From assembly GCA_946803715.1 (NCBI GenBank), contig CAMPET010000149.1:1-11346 (forward strand): a DNA stretch of 11,346 bases, read 5' to 3'. Below, piece by piece: positions 1 to 7,914 of the stretch (position 1 is its first letter; each line of letters opens with the position of its first letter). This stretch comes from Beroe ovata. Taxonomy: Eukaryota > Ctenophora > Nuda > Beroida > Beroidae. A program made the position numbers and the translations under genes. The notes under the pieces are model-generated. The model saw only the letters and a program-made list of their open reading frames with translations. It ran no database searches and was not told the origin of the DNA.

Positions 1-194
1 ATCTGGAGAGCTTAAATATCACGAATTTGGCGTGGATTTAAGCATACTCTAATGAGCAATATGTTCCAAATTGAATAGCATGGATGTGTTTTTATGACAA
101 ATTTTTTGATATCAGGGACTTGCAGATATACTTCAATTCCTCTGTCACGAATGAGAGGGATTGGTGAAGAGTATGGTGTTTTATTTACGCCAAC
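1..194. other. Intergenic DNA, no feature seen
   Basis: AT-rich sequence with no exon, RNA gene or clear repeat that I can support. Its last 12 bases (atttacgccaac, 183-194) recur at 486-497, on the far side of the adjacent A/T array. Confidence 0.6.
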
Positions 195-485
195 ATCAAA
201 AACACATTTTTTCGAAATCATTTTTCCGAAAAACTGTTTTTCAAAAACAGTTTTTTGAAAATTCAGTTTTTCGAAATCCAGTTTTTCAAAAATCAATTTT
301 CAAAAAACAATTTTTTGAAAATTCAGTTTTTCAAAAATCAAGTTTTTCAAAATGCGTTTTTTAAAAAAACGTTTTTTTAAAAAACAGTTTTTAAAAAAAA
401 CGTTTTTTAAAAAACAGTTTTTCGAAAATGCAGTTTTCTGAAAATTCAATTTTCAAAAACTCGTTTTTTTGCGCGGCGCTGTTCC
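195..485. repeat. A/T-rich minisatellite of self-complementary ~16-bp units, flanked by 12-bp direct repeats
   Basis: About 14-16 imperfect units resemble cagtttttcgaaaatt, with variants that swap the centre for aaaa, tgaa or caaa. Each unit is close to its own reverse complement (AGTTTTTCGAAAAT), so the array could form many small hairpins or cruciforms. The repeat proper runs from about 205 to 469. The 12-mer atttacgccaac lies at 183-194 and again at 486-497, just outside the array, which resembles a target-site duplication around an inserted block. Apparent open frames here on both strands come from the repeat and are not genes. Confidence 0.85.
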
Positions 486-497
486 ATTTACGCCAAC

Positions 498-686
498 GTA
501 CTGAACACTAACATCGCTACTCTTTTAGCGCTCGATTCTGAGCCTCAAAAATAGCACATGGTTGACACCACTATTCAAACGATGATCCTCATCTTCAATC
601 TTCCCGTGAGTATCGAAGCTGCTATACTTGCGTCAGCGAGACAACCTTATGTCTTATAGTCACATCAGTCATCAGATGTACCAAGC
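498..686. other. Intergenic DNA, no gene supported
   Basis: No recognisable coding exon. A short open stretch after the ATG at about 559 runs into a donor-like gtgagt near 606, but with no homology or partner exon I do not call it. Confidence 0.45.
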
Positions 687-781
687 TGTATTGTACTCTA
701 CGTTGTATTGTACTCCATGTATTGTATTGACGTATTGTACCCTACGTTGTATTGTGCTCCGTGCTGTACTGTGCTCAGTGC
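687..781. repeat. 17-bp minisatellite (tgtattgtactctacgt)
   Basis: Units lie at 687-703, 704-720, 731-747, 748-764 and 765-781, with a 10-bp interruption at 721-730. The last two units have drifted (gtgctc for gtactc). A lone related word, tgtattgtactcc, recurs near 1380. The first ten bases resemble the unit of the 17-bp array at 6800-6873. Confidence 0.8.
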
Positions 782-1047
782 TCTATGGTACCTACTCTAT
801 GTTTGTATGTTGAATAGTACTCGGACACAACATGTCAATATGAATCAGTCACACGTAGAATCAGTCACATGTTGAACATAATTCATGAAACTCTGAGTCA
901 AATTTAGTTTTCCGATAGTTTACAATTCCTCGTTTTCATATTCCTGATATGCCGGCAGAATTTGTTGCCCCAAGAAATCACAGAAGTATCGATATCACTA
1001 ACATGGATAACCTTGCACACTCTACGGATTGATCAAGCATCGCTGAG
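782..1047. other. Intergenic DNA, no gene seen
   Basis: AT-rich sequence with a short direct repeat around gaatcagtcacacg and gaatcagtcacatg (843-871). No exon, promoter or RNA gene can be supported. Confidence 0.5.
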
Positions 1048-1114
1048 CCAATGAACGCGCGACAGGCGTTCTGATTGGCTGGAAGCGTTGCGCCTGACAG
1101 CCAATCAGAGCGCG
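1048..1114. promoter_or_regulatory. Cluster of three CCAAT boxes with an imperfect 16-bp inverted repeat
   Basis: CCAAT lies on the + strand at 1048-1052 and 1101-1105, and on the - strand within 1073-1079. The second and third boxes are the arms of an inverted repeat: 1066-1081 pairs with 1098-1113 at 15 of 16 positions, with a 16-bp spacer. The core arm is ctgattggctg. Paired CCAAT boxes in a locally GC-richer stretch are typical NF-Y binding sites in animal promoters, so this may be a promoter. No gene that it would serve is visible nearby, and a small foldback repeat is the alternative. Confidence 0.45.
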
Positions 1115-1190
1115 TCATATGTCGCTGGAAGATAACTTTGATCGATGTCAAATCAATCCGTAGCGTGGCTGTGGATATCCCAGTTTGTCA

Positions 1191-1218
1191 GCACCGAGTT
1201 TCTATGATAGCTCGGTGC
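1191..1218. other. Small hairpin with 8-bp perfect stem
   Basis: gcaccgag at 1191-1198 pairs with ctcggtgc at 1211-1218 across a 12-base loop. It matches no RNA family I recognise; the loop and flanks differ from the histone mRNA 3' stem-loop. It could be chance. Confidence 0.35.
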
Positions 1219-1434
1219 AATAAATTCTGCAGGCACATCAGGGATGTGAAAACTGATAATTATAAACTGTCACAGCTCACAACTATTGGCAGACTACATT
1301 TGACCCATTATCGACTGACTGAAACAGTGAACATAGGCTATAATGAGCATTATCATGATCACACCTGACTCTTGATCATTGTATTGTACTCCGGTGTAGT
1401 AATGCAGTAGCACCCAACATGCAGGATGTCTTCT

Positions 1435-1643
1435 GATGAGTCTGATCTGATGATAAGTGTATATGTTAAGTGTGTAATATGTTGCATGTTATGTGTTCGA
1501 CCACGTGATCAGAGTAAGATACCGCATAGATACAACTGGTAATGTTATGATTATACAATATTTGTCTGGTGTTATTATATCCTATACTTGTGAAAAGCAA
1601 GGGATAGACGCGGAAAGCAACTTATCATCAGATCAGACTCATC
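1435..1643. mobile_element. 209-bp element with perfect 24-bp inverted repeats (MITE-like)
   Basis: The arm at 1435-1458 (beginning gatgagtctgatctgatg) is an exact reverse complement of 1620-1643. A perfect 24-bp match is far beyond chance at this spacing. The interior is AT-rich and non-coding and includes an E-box (CACGTG, near 1503). No flanking target-site duplication is obvious, so the true ends may lie slightly elsewhere or the duplication has decayed. Length and lack of coding fit a non-autonomous DNA transposon; the superfamily is not determined. Confidence 0.65.
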
Positions 1644-2085
1644 CTGCCTGCCGAAAACTCCGCAAATAAGAAATTAGTTCCCACCGTCTAACATCGTACC
1701 CTGTCAATGTTTGAGGCTTATTACACAAAAAGATACCTCTGATTCTTAATTCGAATTGCAACACAACCAAGTTGAAATCTATACCAAACGACAAAAGTGC
1801 ACACNATTGATATGTTTTTATTTGCATTGGGAGGTTGTGTGGAAGAAGTTGCAATGTAAATGATGATGACAGATACGTGAGTTTGACCTCGATCAGTGGA
1901 CATGGACCAGGACACTGCACTCTCATCGCATAAACTTGGAATTTAATTATAATTGAAATGTATCTCACTATCAGAACCACTATGTGGTTCCGATAAAATA
2001 TTCAGAATGCTCTTATCAATATAAATATCTTGTCTCACTGTCTCAGGACTTTCATAGTTTCAAGAAATGTAAAAATAAAATTCTG
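1644..2085. other. Intergenic DNA containing a single N (1805)
   Basis: AT-rich, with no convincing gene. A 113-codon open frame on the - strand (1639-1980) spans the N and resembles no family I know. The N at 1805 may be a contig join like those at 3116 and 7914, although neither side here shows an obvious break. Confidence 0.5.
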
Positions 2086-2361
2086 CGCCGCGACGCTCCG
2101 ATTTGGCACACGCGCGAAGTATTTGTCACAATAGCGCAAAAGGGTCATCTTGAAGTTGCACGCGCCGGGCGCGGATTTCGATACCTACTTGCAGCGCAGC
2201 CACTGTGCCAGACAACGTAGCCTGTACTGGAGCTCCGAACAGTGCCTATGGCAATGCAAATGCTGGAGCTAGGCCCAGCTGACGCGAGCCTGTTTCGGTT
2301 TTTCGGCCTTCGATGAAAGTGCGCCGCGCGCAAGAAACAGTGCACAGATAACATCCGGCAA
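2086..2361. promoter_or_regulatory. GC- and CpG-rich block upstream of RIOK2
   Basis: The local rise in CpG (cgccgcgac, acgcgcg, cgcgccgggcgcgg) ends about 430 bp before the RIOK2 start codon, so this may be a CpG-rich promoter. It shares two words with the similar block upstream of the p24 gene: gctaggcccagctga (2268-2282; also 8947-8961) and cgcgcgaagtatttgtcac (2111-2129; near-copy at 9084-9104). The order of the two words is reversed between the blocks, so common repeat ancestry is also possible. Confidence 0.35.
2288..2361 (+). mobile_element. Half copy of the foldback element found at 8297-8417
   Basis: The sequence from gcctgtttcgg through ggccttcgatgaa, a CG-rich run, agaaacag and a degenerate terminus (ccggcaa for ctgacaa) follows the centre and right arm of the intact element in the same order. 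The left arm is missing and the centre carries a small tttttcgg repeat. Its greater divergence suggests an older, truncated insertion. Confidence 0.65.
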
Positions 2362-2483
2362 GTGTGGCTGGCACGGCGGTGCTGTACGTGTTTTCATGAA
2401 TTTTGTAATACGACAGTACATGCATACGCCATACCTAGATTCGCGAGTTGATGATTGATGAATTGATCATTGATGAATTTTGC

Positions 2484-2594
2484 TTGTAGGATTTCACCCT
2501 ACCCTTGCAGTTGCTGGCGGGATTTTATTCCTGGTAAGGGGCGGATTGAAAATCGCGCGCACCGCCGCACCGACGGTAGGGTAAAATCCTACAA
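2484..2594. mobile_element. 111-bp inverted-repeat element (MITE-like)
   Basis: ttgtaggatttcaccctacc at 2484-2503 pairs with the reverse complement at 2575-2594, 19 of 20 bases. Weaker pairing extends outward (attttgc against atttttt). The interior is non-coding and contains a CG-rich run. No target-site duplication can be fixed. Just to the left, 2448-2480 holds short repeats of ttgatgaat. A non-autonomous transposon is the likeliest reading. Confidence 0.6.
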
Positions 2595-2792
2595 AAAATC
2601 CCACTAGTGAGGATAGGGGTTATATTACAACATAATTAATGATGTGTGTGTTGGACTGGTCTATTAGATTACTTAATCTTTATCCATATTGTCCTTCCAG
2701 TCTTCATTTGTCAAACATTCAATATTCTGGCTCTGAAATGACAATTCAAGTTACTGTTATCTTGCCTGTTCATCATATCTTATTGCCTAGTC

Positions 2793-3115
2793 ATGGTTAA
2801 ATTTGATGTGAGACAGCTGAGATATCTATCAAGAGAAGAGTTCAGATGTCTTGTGTCCTTAGAAATGGGCATGAAGAACCATGAAGTAGTTCCATGTGAA
2901 CTCATTTCATCAATAGCCAATCTTCGACATGGGGGTTGTTTTAAGGTCTTGAGAGACCTTGTTCAGTACAAGCTGATAAGATATGACCATAAGAATGGAA
3001 TAAGAGGGTATCATCTTACTTATGCAGGATATGATTATCTTGCTTTGCGATCCATGAGTAATCAGAATATCATACATTCCATTGGTAACAAGATTGGAGT
3101 AGGGAAAGAATCTGA
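2793..3115 (+). CDS. RIOK2: RIO kinase 2, N-terminal part only (cut off at an N)
   Basis: RIOK2 is an atypical kinase/ATPase that binds pre-40S particles in the cytoplasm and is needed for late 18S rRNA processing. The 107 complete codons begin MVKFDVRQLRYLSREEF and contain the family's N-terminal winged-helix region. Family signatures are MGMKNHE (about residues 25-31), LRHGGC (49-54), AGYDYLALR (78-86) and GNKIGVGKES (98-107). This GxGKES element is the start of the RIO ATP-binding loop. The next codon reads ga-N, which would give the expected Asp of GKESD, but the sequence after the N has no resemblance to RIOK2 and no splice donor is present. The kinase domain, with its catalytic and metal-binding residues, is absent from the window. 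The start is fixed by alignment to the family N-terminus. The likely cause is a contig break; a truncated gene copy is possible. Confidence 0.93.
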
Positions 3116-3116
3116 N
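3116..3116. other. Single N interrupting RIOK2: probable assembly join
   Basis: Clean RIOK2 homology stops exactly at this base, in the middle of a codon, and the following bases are unrelated. That is the pattern of two contigs joined with a placeholder N, so the true distance between 3115 and 3117 is unknown. Confidence 0.75.
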
Positions 3117-3679
3117 AGCTCTCGCAATTTAAACACCCCGAAAGCTGTGGTAGATATTGGACTGTTGATGCCTGCACACCACTCATCTTGGTGTGATTCA
3201 TTTAGATCTTGCTGTTCAGCACAATGTTTACTTAAAGTGTTCTTGTTGGGGTTCAAGTACAGAGTTGGAGAAAAGTCTTTCAGATTGATGCCTCAAAAGA
3301 ATCTTTCTTTTCTGAAATATATCTTTTCATGAAGTATGTTTTAACACTGTTATCAGGATTAGCATCTCTCAAGATGGAGTAGGTATTGGATCTTGATGCA
3401 TGCCACTTCACATTTCTAATGTGCTATGTAAAAGCCTTAGTGTGTTTTTATTTGCCTATAGAGTGGAGAAACTACTAATAAAATTACTGACTGGCCTGGT
3501 TGATTAAAGTGACTAAGGCCTATATATGTGACTAAGAAGTATGTTGTGATGCTTAGTATCTTGTGGCTCATATGTCTGATGTAGTAACATGTGTTATGTA
3601 ACTCATGAGGATGTGTCAGCTGTTGAAATGTTGAAATGTAGCGGTAACAGTAGCTTGTTTTCCAATCCTCACATAACAT
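3117..3679. other. Sequence after the RIOK2 break, no gene seen
   Basis: The RIOK2 frame happens to stay open to 3332, but that extension has no RIO kinase features and is taken as non-coding. A direct repeat gtgactaag occurs twice near 3508-3534. No RIOK2 exon, RNA gene or transposase was recognised. Confidence 0.5.
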
Positions 3680-3777
3680 TGTTACATCACACCTATTCGG
3701 TGAGTATTGCCCAAATTTCACTCCGCTTCGCCTCGAGAAATATGGCCAAACAGGCACCTCATAGGTGCGATGTAACA
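3680..3777. mobile_element. 98-bp inverted-repeat element (MITE-like)
   Basis: tgttacatcacacctat (3680-3696) pairs with ataggtgcgatgtaaca (3761-3777) with one mismatch. Pairing continues inward to a 23-bp arm with three mismatches. The interior is non-coding (ccgcttcgcctcgag near 3723). Flanking target-site duplications are not clear. It could be a small transposon remnant or a structured repeat. Confidence 0.5.
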
Positions 3778-3810
3778 GTATATCATTTTGGGTGTTTTTC
3801 CACACTTATG

Positions 3811-3952
3811 GTATTATGTCACACTTTTTCATATTATGTCACACTTTTTTGGTACAATGTCTCACTTTTTTGGTATTATGTCACCCCTTTTGTATTATGT
3901 CACACTTTTTCATATTATGGCACACTTTTTCCATATTATGTCACACTTTTTT
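3811..3952. repeat. 20-bp minisatellite, seven copies, upstream of CK1
   Basis: The unit is gtattatgtcacactttttc, repeated about seven times with single-base changes and occasional 21-bp spacing. Because 20 is not a multiple of 3 and the unit has few stops, all three + frames stay open across it, producing spurious open frames from about 3589 to 4047. It ends 210 bp before the CK1 start codon. Confidence 0.9.
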
Positions 3953-4162
3953 CTGTTGCTATACTCGTTACTTTATATTATACAATTTGTATTGTGGATG
4001 AAAACCCTTCCCTTGCCCTGACCCTGAACTTGACATCTGAGAAGTGAACTGGTCCACTATAACCTGCTTCACGGCAATGGAGAATGAGATGAAAATTTGC
4101 CACTATTGTTGACTAATTGCTGTGATGGAGAAGATGTCATGATAGTATTTTATAGGAACAGT

Positions 4163-7100
4163 ATGGCTGCTGATTTCAGAGTTGGAAACAAGTACCGGCT
4201 TGGGCGTAAGCTTGGAAGTGGCTCTTTTGGTGACATCCATCAAGGTGAGGTTGCCCCAATTGCCATAATGTGAAATATTTCTTGTCAGTTGTTGACCTTA
4301 AAAAGTTCAATCCTTGTCTCATCAGGTACAACGCTGGCAACTGATGAGCAGGTTGCCGTTAAATTAGAGAAGAGAAAGACAAAGCATCCACAGCTACATA
4401 TAGAAGCCAAGTTTCTCAGTATGCTACACGGGGGAAGTGAGTAGTCATTTCATTGCTTAGTAACTGCTTATTCATGTCTGACATCAGCTTGACATTGCTT
4501 ATCATTTCCAGTTGGCATACCCCAAATCCTTTGGACTGGACAGGAGGGAGATTTCAATGTTCTGGTCATGCAACTTTTGGGACCCTCACTGGAAGACCTA
4601 TTCAACTTCTGTGGCAGGAAATTCAGCATGAAGACCGTTTTGCTGTTAGCAGATCAACTGATAAGCAGGATAGAGTATGTGCACTTCAAGGGGTTCATTC
4701 ATAGGGATGTCAAACCTGACAACTTTCTCATGGGCCCAGGTATAAACTTTTCTTCCGTGATTCTAATATTTCAATTTACTTTACTAATATTTATCGAGTT
4801 ACCTGATATCACACATCTTAAGTTAACAAACATGTATTTTATCACAAGCTTAAAACTTTTTCTAATGCATCAAAGAATTCTGAATATTTTGACTGGCAAA
4901 AAACTTCTGATGTCAAAACGTGACGGCTTTACTTGTAAATTTGTGAATGAATTATACAAGCAGCTATAATAGTCACTAACTCTTGCTCTGCAGGCAAGAA
5001 GGGTAACTTGGTGTACATAATCGATTTTGGTCTGGCTAAGCGTTTCCGGTGTCCACGGACCCACCTACACATTCCTTACAAGGAGCACAAGAACTTGACG
5101 GGGACAGCCCGATATGCTAGTGTCAACACTCACCTTGGCATAGGTCAGTTATCCTATTTTCTGTTGCTTCTGTTATGCTCCCAAATCCTGCTACTGACTA
5201 GGGTACAAGTTTCCCCCTTCTCAGTGCATACTTTATTGTAATAGTCCTGCGTGCGTTTATACGTTACAACTCAATCGGCTATGACGCATTTAAATTACTT
5301 TTATTTGTAATAATGTATGATTTTACATTGTACAAAGCGACCACAGTCACGATGTGTGTGCATGTTATGGGTAATATTCAGTAATCAGTTATCATGCTAC
5401 ATTGACAAATTCGGTCGTCGTCATATTTTAGCGCCAATTTTCAGCATGTAGGATGATACATTAACACGGTGAAACTAACCACAGCAAATTTTAGAAATTG
5501 TGACCGCACTAAATAGTTATCCCCAGCTTCAATTTTGCAAGATAAGTAAGTGAATGTACGCAGTCTATGGAGATTGCAGGCCAGAATCCCCTCGTTTACG
5601 AATCGAGGGGATTCGGGTCATGAGGGTATCCTTGATCAAACACCACGATTCCCCTTGCGTAATAAATCCCCTAGAATTCGGAATTTCTGATAGCGCACAG
5701 ATGCCACGACACCAAAACTGGTGTCAGTGTTGGACATTGGTCTCCAGATATACCATGGTGTATAGCTCAACACTGGTACCCAAATTGGTAACACAGTATT
5801 GTGTAACATTGTGGTGGTAAAAATATAGTAATAACTCAGGAGTAGTAGGTTACAACATGATTTGTTGTGTGATTGAGCACTTAGTTGCCGTGGCACTGTG
5901 TAGAATATCAAGTTACAAATCATCGCACATTTAGAGCAAGAAGTTGCGGTATTCACAACACACATCATATTCATGATACAATATACATTCTTCATTCGCA
6001 TCATGTGCACATTGCCAGTTGACAGTCGACACTAATGAAAATTGAGACATTGGCAATGTTGAGTAGATGTACCTATGTACAATTTATCACCGCCTTGCGT
6101 TTGAATACCATTACAGCAACTGTCTCTCCGAGGCTCAATCAGAAAAGAAAGTGCACCTTGTACTATGTACCGGCCCCAAGAATATGTAGTTTATGTACCT
6201 TGCAATTTCATTCTCTCATATGATAACAATCATTCCATCCTGTACATATTTCGGTCTGTACAAGCTACAAAACTGTGAGTCTTCTGACTGTTGTCATTAA
6301 TTATGTGAAATTGAATTTTTCTCATTGTTGTGATTATATCTGTAATTGCATTCCGAACAAATGTATTAGACTGGTAGTTTGGGAATGTGATTTTGTCATG
6401 ATCTGATGATTCGTGGCTCACCTTAACTAAAAGTACTAGCAAAATAAATTGCGCTATATACATGAAAATTCGGTTAACATTAGTGTTCAGTACAACACGC
6501 GCGTTACGCGCGCGCGCGTCGCTCGCTCACTACAGAAGTGTGGGACTTAGCATAGTTGCCTGACCAATGCAATGAAAGTAAACTGTGTTCCAGAGCAAAG
6601 TCGGAGAGATGATCTTGAATCACTTGGATACGTCCTCATGTACTTCAACTTGGGCTCTCTACCCTGGCAAGGACTCAGGGCTGTCGACAAGAAACAGAAA
6701 TACGAGAAAATCTGTGAAAAGAAACTCAGTACATCAGTTGACATGTTATGCAAGGGTTATCCAGGTAGATGAGGAAAAATCAGTTTAGTTGCATCCAATA
6801 TTGTACAATATCGTGCATTGTACAATATAGTGCATTGTACAATATAGTGCATTGTACAATATCGTACATTGTAAGAAGGGCTCATGACTAACATCTTGTC
6901 CGCAGCGGAGTTTGCCACGTATCTGAACTACTGCCGATCACTGCGGTTTGAGGACAAGCCTGATTATTCGTACCTCCGTCAGTTATACCGATCACATTTC
7001 CTGAAGCAAGGCTACAGCTACGACTTCATATTTGATTGGAATGTTCTAAAACACGTGAGTATTATTTCTTGAACAGTTGCGCGGTCCAACGGGCGAAAGT

Positions 7101-7451
7101 AATTCTATTATCTCACAATTAACCTCACGTGTACCCACCCATTTCAGGGCAAGGGAGGAGAGGCCCCAGCAGAAGAAGAAGGAGCAAAGAACAACCCTAC
7201 TCGGCGCATTACATCCCGACTCAAGACGGCTGAGGCGGCTGCGGAGAAGGTGTTGTTAAGTGGCGCATATCTGCGCCGCTCTAACACTGCTGACAACGGC
7301 ACAAGTGAGTTTATCGGAGAGTGACCGAGAGGTTTATCGATCATACTATAGATGCTATTGTGTTGATCATGTTATTACCTGCCATTACAATATGACACTT
7401 CCTCCAGGAGAGCAGGTTACCAGAGGGAAGGTAAACTTGGGTAATAAGTGA
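4163..7451 (+). CDS. Casein kinase 1, delta/epsilon type (eight exons)
   Basis: Ser/Thr kinase of clock, Wnt and vesicle-traffic signalling, acting in cytoplasm and nucleus. Exons: 4163-4244, 4326-4436, 4512-4739, 4994-5143, 6594-6764, 6906-7054, 7148-7304, 7408-7451. All junctions are GT-AG and the frame is kept, giving 363 residues. Landmarks: glycine loop GSGSFG (18-23), VAVK lysine K40, HRDVKPDN (D130), DFG (D151), the CK1 signature LTGTARYAS (175-183) with R180, and EQSRRDD (191-197). [12 protein letters not shown] and [15 protein letters not shown] place it with CSNK1D/E rather than CSNK1A. The tail after about residue 297 is short: vertebrate delta/epsilon forms have about 415 residues. 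It is acidic (APAEEEGA), then Ser/Thr/Arg-rich, ending VNLGNK. Introns 1-5 and 7 are phase 1 and intron 6 is phase 0. The ATG is fixed by family alignment. Intron 4 is 1450 bp; the others are under 255 bp. Confidence 0.96.
5584..5614. other. Perfect 11-bp hairpin in CK1 intron 4
   Basis: gaatcccctcg (5584-5594) pairs exactly with cgaggggattc (5604-5614) across a 9-base loop. A related fragment, gattcccctt, follows near 5648. It may be part of a decayed foldback repeat; no RNA family is recognised. Confidence 0.45.
6495..6531. repeat. Alternating CG tract in intron 4
   Basis: The run acacgcgcgttacgcgcgcg and following bases is a nearly continuous purine-pyrimidine alternation, of the kind able to adopt Z-DNA. 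It lies about 60 bp before exon 5 of the CK1 gene. Confidence 0.7.
6800..6873. repeat. 17-bp palindrome-bearing minisatellite in CK1 intron 5
   Basis: Four units of attgtacaatatcgtgc (6800-6816, 6817-6833, 6834-6850, 6851-6867) plus a partial attgta. Units differ only at tcg/tag and tgc/tac. Each contains the 8-bp palindrome TTGTACAA. The array fills more than half of the 141-bp intron and ends 32 bp before exon 6. Confidence 0.9.
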
Positions 7452-7913
7452 GCGGTTGTGGGCGGTGGTGGTGGGAGCTATAGTCTGCAGCCCCCCTGAC
7501 CATGTCTGTCAAGCTTGAGTATGATAATGTAGCACAGGATAGACTGAAAATTGCACTTCAGTGTTCCTTCCGCATCATGACCTCACATGATTGTTATGAT
7601 ATACTGCGTTAGCCACAGTGTTTTATAGTAGTATCTGAGTCTTACAACTGCACATTTTAGAGAGAAAACTGAAGACACATTATAACACGAGGAGCTTTGA
7701 GTTATATGCTGATCATTTTATGATTCTGTTTCGTTAGGGATATCTCTGTAATTACGGCTGCGATTAGCGAGTTCAAAGCGGAATTTTGATAGGTGTGTGT
7801 GTGTCCTTTACGCCGGGTAAACTTCGTTATGTTTCTTTGGCTTCGCCGTACGGACATTATCATTGTCCAATGTCCATTTTTGTAACTGTCTTAACGTATG
7901 ATGGTATGTGACA
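7210..7913 (+). repeat. Copy A of the duplicated CK1 3' end
   Basis: It begins within exon 7 at tacatcccgactc and covers the rest of exon 7, intron 7, exon 8 and about 460 bp of 3' flank, stopping at the N (7914). It aligns along its whole length with 7915-8743. In coding sequence the copies differ by one silent change (gcg to gca, Ala). Non-coding differences include small indels (gcc and cgttat present here near 7812-7833, a longer gt run at 7795-7803). Copy A lacks the 121-bp transposon and shows the empty target tcatgacct at 7575-7583. Confidence 0.93.
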
Positions 7914-7914
7914 N
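7914..7914. other. Single N at the junction of the two CK1 3' copies
   Basis: Left of it the sequence matches the end of copy B (gtatgtgaca); right of it copy B starts mid-exon with no splice acceptor. The position suggests a scaffold join between overlapping contigs that were not merged. Confidence 0.75.

Larger units (their letters stand above)
5144..6593 (+). other. Large intron 4 of the CK1 gene
   Basis: 1450 bp between gtcagt and gtgttccag. No nested gene was found. It contains the hairpin at 5584-5614, several shorter palindromes at 5708-5800 (gacacca with tggtgtc; cagtgttg with caacactg) and an alternating CG run at 6495-6531 just before exon 5. Open frames inside it show no homology. 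Confidence 0.85.

Noticed and set aside
1191-1218. Hairpin gcaccgag...ctcggtgc considered as a guide-RNA tail or histone stem-loop
   Set aside because: Only the 8-bp stem resembles a guide-RNA scaffold stem; loop and flanks do not match either structure, and the context is an animal genome.
1075-1368. 97-codon open frame on the + strand
   Set aside because: No recognisable domain, no splice or promoter support beyond the CCAAT cluster, and a length expected by chance.
1639-1980. 113-codon open frame on the - strand
   Set aside because: It spans an N and overlaps an arm of the inverted-repeat element; no homology recognised.
3117-3332. Open continuation of the RIOK2 frame after the N
   Set aside because: The residues show no RIO kinase similarity; the frame is open by chance after the join.
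3811-3952. Regular ~20-bp repeats considered as a CRISPR array
   Set aside because: The repeats are head to tail with no unique spacers, and the window is eukaryotic.
3589-4047. Overlapping open frames in all three + frames, up to 152 codons
   Set aside because: They run through a 20-bp tandem repeat with few stop codons; the proteins are repeat translations with no homology.
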